Origin: Bacteroidales bacterium
Lineage (GTDB): Bacteria; Bacteroidota; Bacteroidia; Bacteroidales; UBA932
NCBI GenBank assembly: GCA_022648685.1
Contig: JALCMW010000003.1
Coordinates: 248,001 to 312,000, forward strand
Direction of reading: 5' to 3'
Length of the DNA: 64,000 nt
The notes beneath the pieces were generated by a model. It saw only the letters and a list, made by a program, of their open reading frames with translations. It did no database searches and had not been told where the DNA came from. Positions 28,178 through 35,306 of the stretch are shown here, one piece after another. Both the position numbers and the translations under genes were made by a program. Each line of letters opens with the position of its first letter. Position 1 is the first letter of the stretch.

Positions 28178-28377
28178 TGTGAAAAAAGCCTTGAGGCGGC
28201 CATGCTCTACTTGAAGACGGTAGACTTTGTGAAATCACGCCTACTTTAGCCATTTCTCATTAGAATGAGGCATAATTTGTAAAAAAATCCTGAGGCTAGC
28301 CGTGCTTTACTCGAAGAAGGCGAAATTCGTAAAAAAAGTCTTGAGGCGGCCACGCCGGCAAGAGACTAAACTGCTAA
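28178..28377 (+). repeat. Degenerate 50-bp tandem repeat
   Basis: Units begin at about 28178, 28228, 28278 and 28328. Units 1, 3 and 4 share AAAAAA(G/T)(C/T)C, GAGGC, GCC and, in units 1 and 3, TGCT(C/T)TACT(T/C)GAAGA at identical offsets of 100 and 50 bp. Unit 2 keeps only fragments (TGTGAAA, GCC). The period is not a multiple of three and stops occur in all frames of the array, so it is not a coding repeat. Confidence 0.6.
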
Positions 28378-28690
28378 TTATAAGGTATTTATCCCTTTTT
28401 CACCATGGCCAGCCCCCCTCAAAATGCCCGACCTGTCCATGCTCGGAAAGAGCTAAAATAGCCATTCACAGTCATTTAGGCATTTGGAAGCATGGCCGCC
28501 ATCCGCTAAAAAATGAAGGAAGCTCTTGAAATGGAAAGGGACTAATTCCGGTTTGTTCTTTTTTCTCTAAATCCGGGAACCCGACTTTTTCTGCTAGTCC
28601 GGGAATATGGAATTTTCGATTGTATAACATGTGTCTTTCATGCCATATTACGGTAAAATTTTCAACAATCTTTTTCCGGATTCCTGTACA

Positions 28691-28745
28691 TCAAAATTAC
28701 TGATTACACCGGTATTTCAAAGTTACCGATTATATGCCGATTATA
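28691..28745 (+). repeat. Short direct repeat (TCAAArTTACyGATTAyA)
   Basis: Copies at 28691-28708 and 28717-28734 agree at 15 of 18 bases, and a third partial copy CCGATTATA lies at 28737-28745. The 26-bp spacing is compatible with a protein binding the same face of the helix. Function unknown. Confidence 0.45.
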
Positions 28746-28819
28746 GGGACGAGTCCGGTTGCCATTTGAACAGTCATTAGATAAACGACATTTTCTGATT
28801 CTGTAAAAGGTCAGTGGGT

Positions 28820-28947
28820 GGAAGTGTGTGCGCGTTGTGATCTTCGCGCGGAGCGCTCATCCCGTCCCCGGCTCACAGCTGTTCGCCGGGTCCACCCGTT
28901 CACGAGGCCACGGGCGGCCACGGATACTGACGCGTCACACACTTTCC
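28820..28947. other. GC-rich element with multi-branched folding potential
   Basis: GGAAGTGTGTG-CGCG (28820-28834) pairs with CGCG-T-CACACAC-T-TTCC (28931-28947) with two single-base bulges. Inside are the hairpins CCCGGC/GCCGGG (28867-28872 with 28885-28890) and CCCGT/ACGGG (28895-28899 with 28910-28914). GGGTGGA (28815-28821) could also pair with TCCACCC (28891-28897). It is much richer in GC than the AT-rich flanks. It could be a structured RNA or a DNA element. No known family recognised. Confidence 0.4.
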
Positions 28948-28998
28948 CCTTCCCCTTCTCCGGTATCGATTTTCTCAAAGTTTATTTTTTTATGTATT

Positions 28999-29029
28999 GG
29001 TTGACAGCCGGGTTCACCGGCTGTCAACC
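28999..29029. repeat. Perfect 13-bp inverted repeat
   Basis: GGTTGACAGCCGG, five bases, CCGGCTGTCAACC. No T-run follows on either strand, so it does not look like an intrinsic terminator. An operator, attachment or recombination site or RNA hairpin is possible. Confidence 0.6.
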
Positions 29030-29225
29030 CCTGTTGTCGTTTAATACAAGAAGTCTTATCTGCTTTCATTCATATGCGAATATGTCCATCCCGGATGCCT
29101 GTTCCCTGATTCTAATGTCCTGGATATAGAACCGTTACTGATTAAATGGTGAATGACAAGGGTTAAGAGTGCGAGTGTCGTCATCTTCGTGATATGCAAC
29201 ATCAAAGGAGGCAATTTTCGTAAAG

Positions 29226-29336
29226 ATGAATACCCTATATATAGAAGAAAGAAAACATGTTCACTTTGGCTGTTATTCCAAAGGGAAACGAATCTACGGT
29301 TCTCCGGGATATAAAATAGCCTTAAATACGGAGTGA
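29226..29336 (+). CDS. Possible small protein, 36 residues
   Basis: An ATG frame starting MNTLYIEERKHVHFG is preceded by AAAGGAGG (29204-29211), a perfect Shine-Dalgarno sequence, although the 14-nt spacing is long. The peptide is basic and has no membrane segment. Such strong sites are rare in this window, which is the only support. It may be a chance frame or gene remnant. Confidence 0.2.
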   Translation: MNTLYIEERKHVHFGCYSKGKRIYGSPGYKIALNTE

Positions 29337-30140
29337 ATCAAGTAACACGAAGGGTGGAATATCAGTAGTTGAGAATAGTAAAATTAGTGTTCCGGAAAGA
29401 TGAATAAGCCATCTGATTTTTTATAATGGAGAGGTGTATGGGTTTGATGGACAGACTTAAACGCCGGATCACAAAATTAAATAATTTAAAACTAAGCTGA
29501 GCCTAAGTACAAAAAAACGTCCGATTAATTGCAAAGATAATAACAAAATATAAGAAATGCAGGGAATATTCTGAAATCTTTGAATAAGTGATAAGTATAC
29601 CGTTTTATTCTCGGAGAGGGAAAAACAGCTGGGACAGGTGCAAAAAATCGGACGATTAAACGTAAAGTAGCGATCGTCCGGAAAAGATACTGATACGGAA
29701 AGGGGTGAAAGGGCGGTACTGACCGATCGTTCAGAGCCTAGGGAGCGAGAGTCGCTGTCGGAAAGATAGGAAACAAAGAAGGGACCTGAAGAAATCGAAC
29801 CAAGGGGGAATAGGGGAGATTGCATCACAGCGACCGTGTACCGATTCCGTATCAGTTTTTATAGAATAAATAATATCACGAATCCGATAATGATTGTGCC
29901 AATAAGCTGTAGGGTGGGGAAAATGGCTGGAATCCAGAATGTTAGAGAAGGATGAGCTAAAGAGAAGAGAGAAGACCCCGGCGAAATCCAAGACAGTGGC
30001 AAGGCTAATTCAAGATAAAAGGGGAGAGAGACGGCGGATGAGATAGTCCCGGACAAGAGAGGCAAATGGGAGCGGGATGAAACGGGATGAGAAAGGAAGT
30101 AACAGGCTAAAAACAAAACAAACAAATAAAAATAAAAACG

Positions 30141-31070
30141 ATGGAAAAGAATTATGTAAAGGCGGCGGTAGCGGCGTCTGTGATGGCAGCAGTGGTAATG
30201 GGCTGCAGCAAAGTGACGGAAGAGCCAATCGGAGAGGCATTGAAGGTCAGTGCAACAGTGATGGAGACGAAGAGTGAGATGGCCAATTTTTCAAGCAGTG
30301 TAATCGGCGTGTATGTGGATGATTCGGATGATGCCTATTCACCTGCAAAGAATTCGACAGCGACAGTGTCGAGCGGATCGACCGGAGTAGCGACGAGTCC
30401 AGCGATCAATATCAACGCAGCGGCAACGGTGTACGGTTATTATCCGGCGGTAGCAGAAGAGCTCACTAATCCTGACAATACGACAAGCAAGAGTATCAGT
30501 GTAGTGTCTAGCGACGACTTCGCAGCCACATCGCAGACGGACTACATGTGGTCTAATCCGGTAAATGTAAGTAAGAGCAATAGGACAGCGGTGCTGACGT
30601 TCAACCATGCTCTGTCGAAACTGGTGTTCAGTATCAGTCTTGGTAGTGACTATGCGGGAACGGGAGCCATGACGGGGATCAAGCTGAGCACGAGCAGCGC
30701 TACGGGAGAGTTCAAGACAGGGAGCGGGAGCATGAAAATCAAGGACGGCAGCATCAGCGGCCTTAGTGCAACGAAGGAGCTGAGCTATACGGGAAGCAGG
30801 ACACTGAGCACGACAGCGACAACAGTGACGGCATTGGTAGCCCCAGCGACCCTGGCAGCCAGTACAGAGGCAGTATCGACAATCACGATCACATTGACGA
30901 TCGACGGGAGCGACTACAGCAACACGTTGCCTGTTTCAACAGTCGCATCCTGGGTTGGAGGATCGAGCTATACGTACAGTATCGGAGTTGGCAGCGGGTC
31001 GTTGAGCATGGGTAGCGTGTCCATCACGGATTGGAGCACAGGCGGCACTACGAGCGTGACGGTAGAATAG
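30141..31070 (+). CDS. Fimbrillin family lipoprotein 1
   Basis: The 309-residue product has a lipoprotein signal with lipobox VMGC (Cys22) and a fimbrillin (Mfa_like_1) pattern. Features are a first beta domain with GVYVDDSDDAYS, the QTDYMWS motif, the central FNHALSKLVFSI strand that marks the family, and a final SVSITDWSTGGTTSVTVE strand. Such lipoproteins are exported to the surface and may polymerise through donor-strand exchange after Arg-protease cleavage, or sit at fimbrial tips. The sequence is very rich in Ser, Thr and Ala. Codon choice favours AGC, ACG and G-ending codons, unlike flanking housekeeping genes. The start is preceded by an A-rich stretch and no Shine-Dalgarno sequence. 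First of three consecutive fimbrillin-like genes. Confidence 0.85.
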   Translation: MEKNYVKAAVAASVMAAVVMGCSKVTEEPIGEALKVSATVMETKSEMANFSSSVIGVYVDDSDDAYSPAKNSTATVSSGSTGVATSPAININAAATVYGYYPAVAEELTNPDNTTSKSISVVSSDDFAATSQTDYMWSNPVNVSKSNRTAVLTFNHALSKLVFSISLGSDYAGTGAMTGIKLSTSSATGEFKTGSGSMKIKDGSISGLSATKELSYTGSRTLSTTATTVTALVAPATLAASTEAVSTITITLTIDGSDYSNTLPVSTVASWVGGSSYTYSIGVGSGSLSMGSVSITDWSTGGTTSVTVE

Positions 31071-31089
31071 AAAGGATAAATGGAAAGAA

Positions 31090-32127
31090 ATGCGAAAGAG
31101 GAAGCTTAAAATAAGAGGATCCGGGAGTTCAATCCTGGGCGTAGCAGGAGCTGTGCTTATCCTGTCGACGCTGCCAGTTGGTTGCGGTCATGAAAAAGGC
31201 CAGAAAGCAGAGCTGATCCCGTTGGAGATCGAGGCGAGTGTAGAGGAGTTGGGAGAGAGGGTGAAGTCAGCAGTCAGCGGGACGAGTTTCGCGGATTCGA
31301 ACACGATCAACGTGTTCGTAAAGGGAGCGAGCTATGATTCGTTGGTCACGAGGTATACCAAGATGAGCGGCGGATGGACAGTGACCTCAGAGGGAAGCAT
31401 CACGTTAAGCGAGAATGCAGCGGAAGTGTATGCAAGCTACCCTGTGGAGGAGGAGAAGGACAGTGTTGGGATGACGAAGAGTGTAACACCGAGTGTGGGA
31501 AGTCTGAGCATCCCTGTAACGATCCGGAACCCCCAGCGATTCGACGGGGCGGAACAGTCTGATTACATGTATGCGTTGTCAAGTGAGCGGAACCGGATGC
31601 CGTATAGGTCAGCGGAAGTGAATAGGGAGAGCAATACGGCAACGTTGGTGTTCATGCACGGTCTGAGCGAGTTGACGTTCAATCTGAAGGCGACAGGCTA
31701 TGAAGGAAAGGAAGTGTATGTGACGGAGATCCGGTTGGAGAAGAGCGGAGAGGGTTTTGAATGGGGCGAAGGTCGGATGAGTCTTGAGGCCTCCCCGGAG
31801 AGTCGTTTCGAGTTGTTGAAGAGTGGTCGGGAGTTGTACTTCAACGGGATCAGGAAGTTGGGCAGCGAGTCGGAGAGTATCAGCGGATTGGTCGTCCCGA
31901 CGGGAGCGGAAGGTATCGGAGTGGAGTTGCATCTGGTTATTGACGGAGAGCCGAAGATAGTGTACGGGAGGTTACCTGTTGGAAGCGGCAGCGTTACGAT
32001 CGGGGAGTGGGAGTCCGGGACAGACTACGAGTACGGGATAGAGTTGAAGAGTGGCGCCTTGTCGTTCGATAGTGTTAGCATCAATGCATGGCGTAGAGTG
32101 GATGTCGGAGAGATAACGGTGGAGTAA
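31090..32127 (+). CDS. Fimbrillin family lipoprotein 2
   Basis: The 345-residue product has a basic N-terminus, a hydrophobic segment and lipobox PVGC (Cys32). It shows the same order of fimbrillin landmarks as its upstream neighbour: SEGSITLSENAAEVYASYP, EQSDYMYALS, FMHGLSELTFNL and the terminal SVSINAWRRVDVGEITVE. The two proteins are paralogous in layout but clearly diverged; this one is richer in Glu, Arg and Gly, in line with the purine-rich coding strand. It begins 19 nt after the first gene, behind an AAAGGA-like site, so the two are probably cotranscribed. A role as fimbrial stalk or accessory subunit is inferred. Confidence 0.82.
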   Translation: MRKRKLKIRGSGSSILGVAGAVLILSTLPVGCGHEKGQKAELIPLEIEASVEELGERVKSAVSGTSFADSNTINVFVKGASYDSLVTRYTKMSGGWTVTSEGSITLSENAAEVYASYPVEEEKDSVGMTKSVTPSVGSLSIPVTIRNPQRFDGAEQSDYMYALSSERNRMPYRSAEVNRESNTATLVFMHGLSELTFNLKATGYEGKEVYVTEIRLEKSGEGFEWGEGRMSLEASPESRFELLKSGRELYFNGIRKLGSESESISGLVVPTGAEGIGVELHLVIDGEPKIVYGRLPVGSGSVTIGEWESGTDYEYGIELKSGALSFDSVSINAWRRVDVGEITVE

Positions 32128-32609
32128 GGAGTAAGCGGAAAATAAAGAGAAAGAGTAGGTCCATAAAGTAGAGCAGAGGAAAGAGAGTAGCAAAAGAGGG
32201 TAGAGAAAGCATGATAAGGGGGTTAAGAAATAGGAAAGGATTATCAGGAAGAATTGTTTAAAGAGGTAGAGAGAGTAAGAGGCTAACAAAGAGACAAGAA
32301 TCGAAAAAGGAAAAGTCTTGGAAGTTGCTAAAGAGGCGTGAGAGTAAAAAGAAAAAGAGAGGGAGAAACGGATAGCGGAGTTGGATCTAGTAAATAAAGA
32401 TAATAAGAGCCAAAAGAGAAATGAACAGGGAAAGGGGAAAAGGAAAGGAAGAGCAATCAGAGCAGATCGGGAGATTGCAGCTCGGCGTAAAGACTCACGA
32501 GGTAGGCCTCGGGCTACTACTTTTGGGCCGTGATCTTTTGTTAGGTATCCGGCAATTGAAACGAAGAGCATTTTTTCTGAGGCGTGCACAATTGCTGCGT
32601 GGCAGGGGC
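32128..32609. other. Purine-rich spacer between fimbrillin genes 2 and 3
   Basis: The plus strand is almost entirely A and G from 32128 to about 32450, with very few C or T, then becomes mixed. No gene is supported. A frame open upstream of gene 3 (from 32421) encodes only Arg/Leu/Gly-rich sequence with no signal peptide and is treated as leader. An imperfect stem GCAATTG/CAATTGC lies just ahead of the gene 3 start. Confidence 0.6.
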
Positions 32610-34706
32610 ATGATGCGCAGTGCCTTTGTAATGTGCAGTGTAGTGTTAATGATGGGTCTTCAGTCATGTGAGAAGGAAGATGGTGTCGTTGTCAACGGCG
32701 GCGAGGGTTCAGGTGCAGGAGGAACGACACAGTCGGAAGAGGAAGCGACAGGATCTCCGTTGACAATCGGCAGCGTAACGATAGGAGGAGTCGAGATAGA
32801 TGGGATAAGTGTCGAAGGCGTAGAAAGAGGATGGACGACGACCGGAGGAACAGTAAAAAGAGGATTGCCGATCGGAGGTATTGGAACGAAAGAGACAGGA
32901 GTATCTATGGTAAAAGGTAAATCACCGACCACTGGAGGCTCGCTGGCAGAAGGCGGCTTGATGGAAACGGGGAGATCAACAACCACGACGGCATCGATGA
33001 GCAAGAGTCTTGGTATCTTCCGACAGACGGCTACCGGTTATAGCGGAGAGCGTAAAAATGTGGAGTATACACATAGCGGCAGCGGCTGGGGAGCAGCTAC
33101 AGGACAGAAGGCAGTATATCTTACAAAACGAAGTGCGACATTGAGCGTCTACTATCCGTATGATTCCAATTGCAGTGACGGAAATAAGACGATGAGATCC
33201 TGCCTGTCAAGTGAAGCTACAGACCTGTGTTATGAGAAGGGAGTAAGCGCAAAGGAGGGCACAGCGGTAACGTTCAATCTTGGGCATGCGTATGCGAGAG
33301 TAGAGTTTGTTTTCAGCCGTGCGGAAGCATATGATGGGAGCTGTGCCATTAGCGGGATCGGGATCAGCGACAGTAATGGAAAGATAATCAAGAGTGCAAG
33401 CCTTGACCTTAAGAGCGGCCAGATGAGCGGCCAGAGTTATGGGAGTGTAAGTGTGGATCCGGGAATCAGCGGAATCAGTACAGGGAACAGTGCTACGGTG
33501 GAAGTGCTGATGGTCCCGACGACAGGACTGGGAACAATGACTTTGAGATTCACAGTGGATGGAAGCGAAAAGACTGCGACGGTGACGAGCATCAGCGAAC
33601 TGAATGGCGGCAAGTCATATAAGATCAATGTGGAGATCAGTGCATCGGTAGTAGTGCAGACGGCTGCAAATTGTCATATAGTTGCACCTGGGAAGAGGAT
33701 ATCTATCCCTGTAACGGTGATTGGTAACGGTGGCGCGACAGCGGGGACGGTTCCGAGCCTGATTTCGAGTACGAGCATCAGCCCTGCATCTGTAGGGATC
33801 GTGTGGGAGACAGCTACAAATCTCATAACATTAGGAAGTCTGAGCAATGGCAAGGTGACGGTAACTGCGGGGAGCAGTGCTGGAAATGCAGTGATAGCGG
33901 CATACAGCGGAGTTAATCAGAGCGGTACGATCCTGTGGAGCTGGCATATCTGGGTAACTGATTACGACCCGAACAACGGTGGCAAGACTTACAGCGTGAC
34001 CAACACGGGATCGCCTGCATGCACATATGTGTTCATGGACAGGAACCTTGGAGCGACAACAGCTATGGCTGGAGATCCCGGTACGATCGGTTTGCTGTAT
34101 CAATGGGGGAGGAAGGATCCATTCACCGGATCATCTTCGTTCAATTCTGCAACGGAAATTACTGTGTATGACAAGAATGGAATTGGATTTACCTTTGATA
34201 ATAAATCCCAGACAGTCAGTTCCTCGAATAATCTTGCCAATTCGATATTGCATCCTGAGATCTTCTATGGCGGTAGCTATGGCGATGCTATCGGATATGA
34301 CTGGTATACTGCTACAAATAGCACGAGTTTAAAGAACTATGCCCTTTGGGGCGGTTCGAGTATAGTTACACCGGGAGAAAAGACTATCTTCGATCCCTGT
34401 CCGGCAGGATGGCGGGTACCTGCTTGGAGCGGGAGTAAATCTCCGTGGAGTCCATTAACTACAAGTAATTTTGCATGGAGCGATAGCGAATATGGTCGGA
34501 CATACAATGGCTCATATTATCCGGCTACCGGGTTTCGTGATGCCTCTCTTTGTACTCTTGCCGGCATTGGAACACATGGTGACTACTGGTCGGCCTCACT
34601 TAATTCTGTTTATGCCCACAACTTGTACTTTAGTAATGATTTCGTGTCTCCGTCAACTTGGAGCCATAATTCAGTTAGTGCTGCTGTCCGTTGTGTTAAA
34701 GAATAG
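32610..34706 (+). CDS. Fimbrillin-like lipoprotein 3 with C-terminal FISUMP-type domain
   Basis: The 698-residue product starts at ATG 32610, with AGGGG just upstream and the lipobox LQSC (Cys20) in the right place. A low-complexity Gly/Thr/Ser linker (about 25-140) precedes a fimbrillin domain (about 140-390: KNVEYTHSGSGWG, NLGHAYARVEFVFS, LMVPTTGLGTMTLRFTVDG). An Ig-like segment (about 395-500) follows. The last 200 residues form a FISUMP-type (Fibrobacter succinogenes major paralogous) domain with VFMDRNLGATT, LLYQWGRKDPF, DPCPAGWRVP, THGDYWSAS and AVRCVKE. Such modular proteins often sit at pilus tips and bind ligands. Base composition changes from purine-rich to ordinary near codons 480-510, suggesting a mosaic gene. 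Confidence 0.78.
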   Translation: MMRSAFVMCSVVLMMGLQSCEKEDGVVVNGGEGSGAGGTTQSEEEATGSPLTIGSVTIGGVEIDGISVEGVERGWTTTGGTVKRGLPIGGIGTKETGVSMVKGKSPTTGGSLAEGGLMETGRSTTTTASMSKSLGIFRQTATGYSGERKNVEYTHSGSGWGAATGQKAVYLTKRSATLSVYYPYDSNCSDGNKTMRSCLSSEATDLCYEKGVSAKEGTAVTFNLGHAYARVEFVFSRAEAYDGSCAISGIGISDSNGKIIKSASLDLKSGQMSGQSYGSVSVDPGISGISTGNSATVEVLMVPTTGLGTMTLRFTVDGSEKTATVTSISELNGGKSYKINVEISASVVVQTAANCHIVAPGKRISIPVTVIGNGGATAGTVPSLISSTSISPASVGIVWETATNLITLGSLSNGKVTVTAGSSAGNAVIAAYSGVNQSGTILWSWHIWVTDYDPNNGGKTYSVTNTGSPACTYVFMDRNLGATTAMAGDPGTIGLLYQWGRKDPFTGSSSFNSATEITVYDKNGIGFTFDNKSQTVSSSNNLANSILHPEIFYGGSYGDAIGYDWYTATNSTSLKNYALWGGSSIVTPGEKTIFDPCPAGWRVPAWSGSKSPWSPLTTSNFAWSDSEYGRTYNGSYYPATGFRDASLCTLAGIGTHGDYWSASLNSVYAHNLYFSNDFVSPSTWSHNSVSAAVRCVKE

Positions 34707-34725
34707 GGTCTTTATTATATTAAAT

Positions 34726-34772
34726 AACAGGGCAATCGAAAATACAGAAGTATTACCGATTGCCCTGTTTTC
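34726..34772 (+). terminator. Terminator of the fimbrillin cluster
   Basis: AACAGGGCAATCG (34726-34738) pairs perfectly with CGATTGCCCTGTT (34757-34769), followed by TTTC. It lies 20 nt after the stop of gene 3. Confidence 0.85.
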
Positions 34773-34984
34773 GTGTCTGTTTTAATGTGGTTTCTCCTGA
34801 TGCCATTCTTACCTGGATTTCATTGTCTGCTACGAAATTCCATATGGCTATTCTTGTGAAGTGCCAAAGTGCTTTTGAGGTCTTTATGAGTCTTTTATCT
34901 AAGTTACCTGATTTTTTGTATGCGCTCTGCTGTGGAATAAAGACGAGAATAACTAAAGATGGCAGTCAGAAGGTCGTATTGACC
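34752..34984 (-). pseudogene. Possible coding remnant
   Basis: Read on the minus strand, one frame is open for about 70 codons and ends KTSKALWHFTRIAIWNF...RKQGNR at 34752. It has balanced amino acid usage, but no start codon and no detectable ribosome binding site. It overlaps both hairpins of this spacer. It could be the tail of a decayed gene such as a transposase. I could not recognise a family. Confidence 0.15.
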
Positions 34985-35003
34985 GTGGCTGCCATCTTTT
35001 TTG
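34955..35003. terminator. Terminator downstream of rpsU
   Basis: AAAGATGGCAG (from 34955) pairs with CTGCCATCTTT, with an inner GGTC/GACC stem and T-runs on the plus side. On the minus strand it lies about 60 nt beyond the rpsU stop and ends in CATCTTTAG, so it probably serves rpsU, though the T-run is better on the plus strand. Confidence 0.65.
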
Positions 35004-35063
35004 TATTTTAGAATGATTGCTATCCAATCATCAAATTTCGATTACATATATTCAAGGAAAGAA

Positions 35064-35258
35064 TTACTGCTCTTCCTCAAGTTTCATATGCTGTACATAA
35101 ACGGCTTTCAAATGAGCCATTCTCTTTGTTACGGAAGGCTTTTCGAAATTTTTCCTTGAGCGCAATTCACGAATTGCACCGGTTTTTTCGAATTTTCTCT
35201 TGAATTTCTTAAGAGCTCTTTCGATATTGTCTCCGTCCTTAACAGGAACTATGATCAT
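35064..35258 (-). CDS. rpsU: 30S ribosomal protein bS21
   Basis: This 64-residue basic protein matches bS21 along its length (IVPVKDGDNIERALKKFKRKFEKTGAIRELRSRKNFEKPS). In Bacteroidota, bS21 together with bS18 and bS6 hides the anti-Shine-Dalgarno end of 16S rRNA in the ribosome, which explains why the phylum rarely uses Shine-Dalgarno sequences. Work in Flavobacterium johnsoniae indicates that rpsU itself carries a strong Shine-Dalgarno sequence so that ribosomes lacking bS21 translate it preferentially. This gene shows just that (see the site at 35267-35278). It is 48 nt downstream of the sirtuin gene on the same strand. Confidence 0.97.
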   Translation of the reverse strand: MIIVPVKDGDNIERALKKFKRKFEKTGAIRELRSRKNFEKPSVTKRMAHLKAVYVQHMKLEEEQ

Positions 35259-35266
35259 TTCTTAAT

Positions 35267-35278
35267 ATCACCCCCTTT
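35267..35278 (-). promoter_or_regulatory. Extended Shine-Dalgarno of rpsU
   Basis: The minus strand reads AAAGGGGGTGAT, complementary over 12 bases to the 16S 3' end (5'-AUCACCUCCUUU), with a single G-U pair, at 8 nt from the ATG. It is by far the strongest site noted in the window. Confidence 0.85.
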
Positions 35279-35306
35279 TTCTTAAGCGGCTGCAAATTTA
35301 ATCAAA

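Larger units (their letters stand above)
28158..30140. other. Long gene-poor region before the fimbrillin cluster
   Basis: These 1983 bases contain no convincing conserved gene. From left to right they hold a 50-bp-period repeat (28178-28377), inverted look-alikes of its GGCGGCCATG core (near 28402-28412 and 28489-28500), two TCCGGGAA motifs (28572 and 28598 areas), an 18-bp direct repeat (28691 and 28717), a GC-rich foldable element (28820-28947), a perfect hairpin (28999-29029), one small frame with a strong ribosome binding site (29226), and increasingly purine-rich plus-strand sequence from about 29,600 onward. Confidence 0.7.

Noticed and set aside
28178..28377. CRISPR array
   Set aside because: The 50-bp units are degenerate along their whole length and directly adjacent, with no conserved repeat plus unique spacer organisation and no adjacent cas genes.
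28999..29029. Intrinsic terminator for gltBD
   Set aside because: It lies more than 800 nt downstream of gltD and has no T-run on either strand.
28141..30140. Insertion sequence or integron in the long gene-poor region
   Set aside because: No transposase or integrase frame, no paired terminal inverted repeats with target duplication and no attC-like array could be found by eye.
29469..30240. Several overlapping minus-strand frames rich in Ser, Leu, Phe and Pro
   Set aside because: They are the complement of purine-rich plus-strand DNA, have no ribosome binding site, no recognisable domains and overlap each other; they are composition artefacts.
32421..32609. Sixty-three extra N-terminal codons for fimbrillin gene 3
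   Set aside because: They would bury the lipoprotein signal inside the protein; ATG 32610 has a better ribosome binding site and places the lipobox correctly.
32660..33004. Minus-strand frame rich in Pro, Val and Ser opposite fimbrillin gene 3
   Set aside because: It is antisense to a lipoprotein linker with low-complexity Gly/Thr codons and has no independent support.
34760..35011. Plus-strand 83-codon frame downstream of the fimbrillin cluster
   Set aside because: It begins inside one terminator hairpin and ends inside another, has no ribosome binding site and shows no family features.
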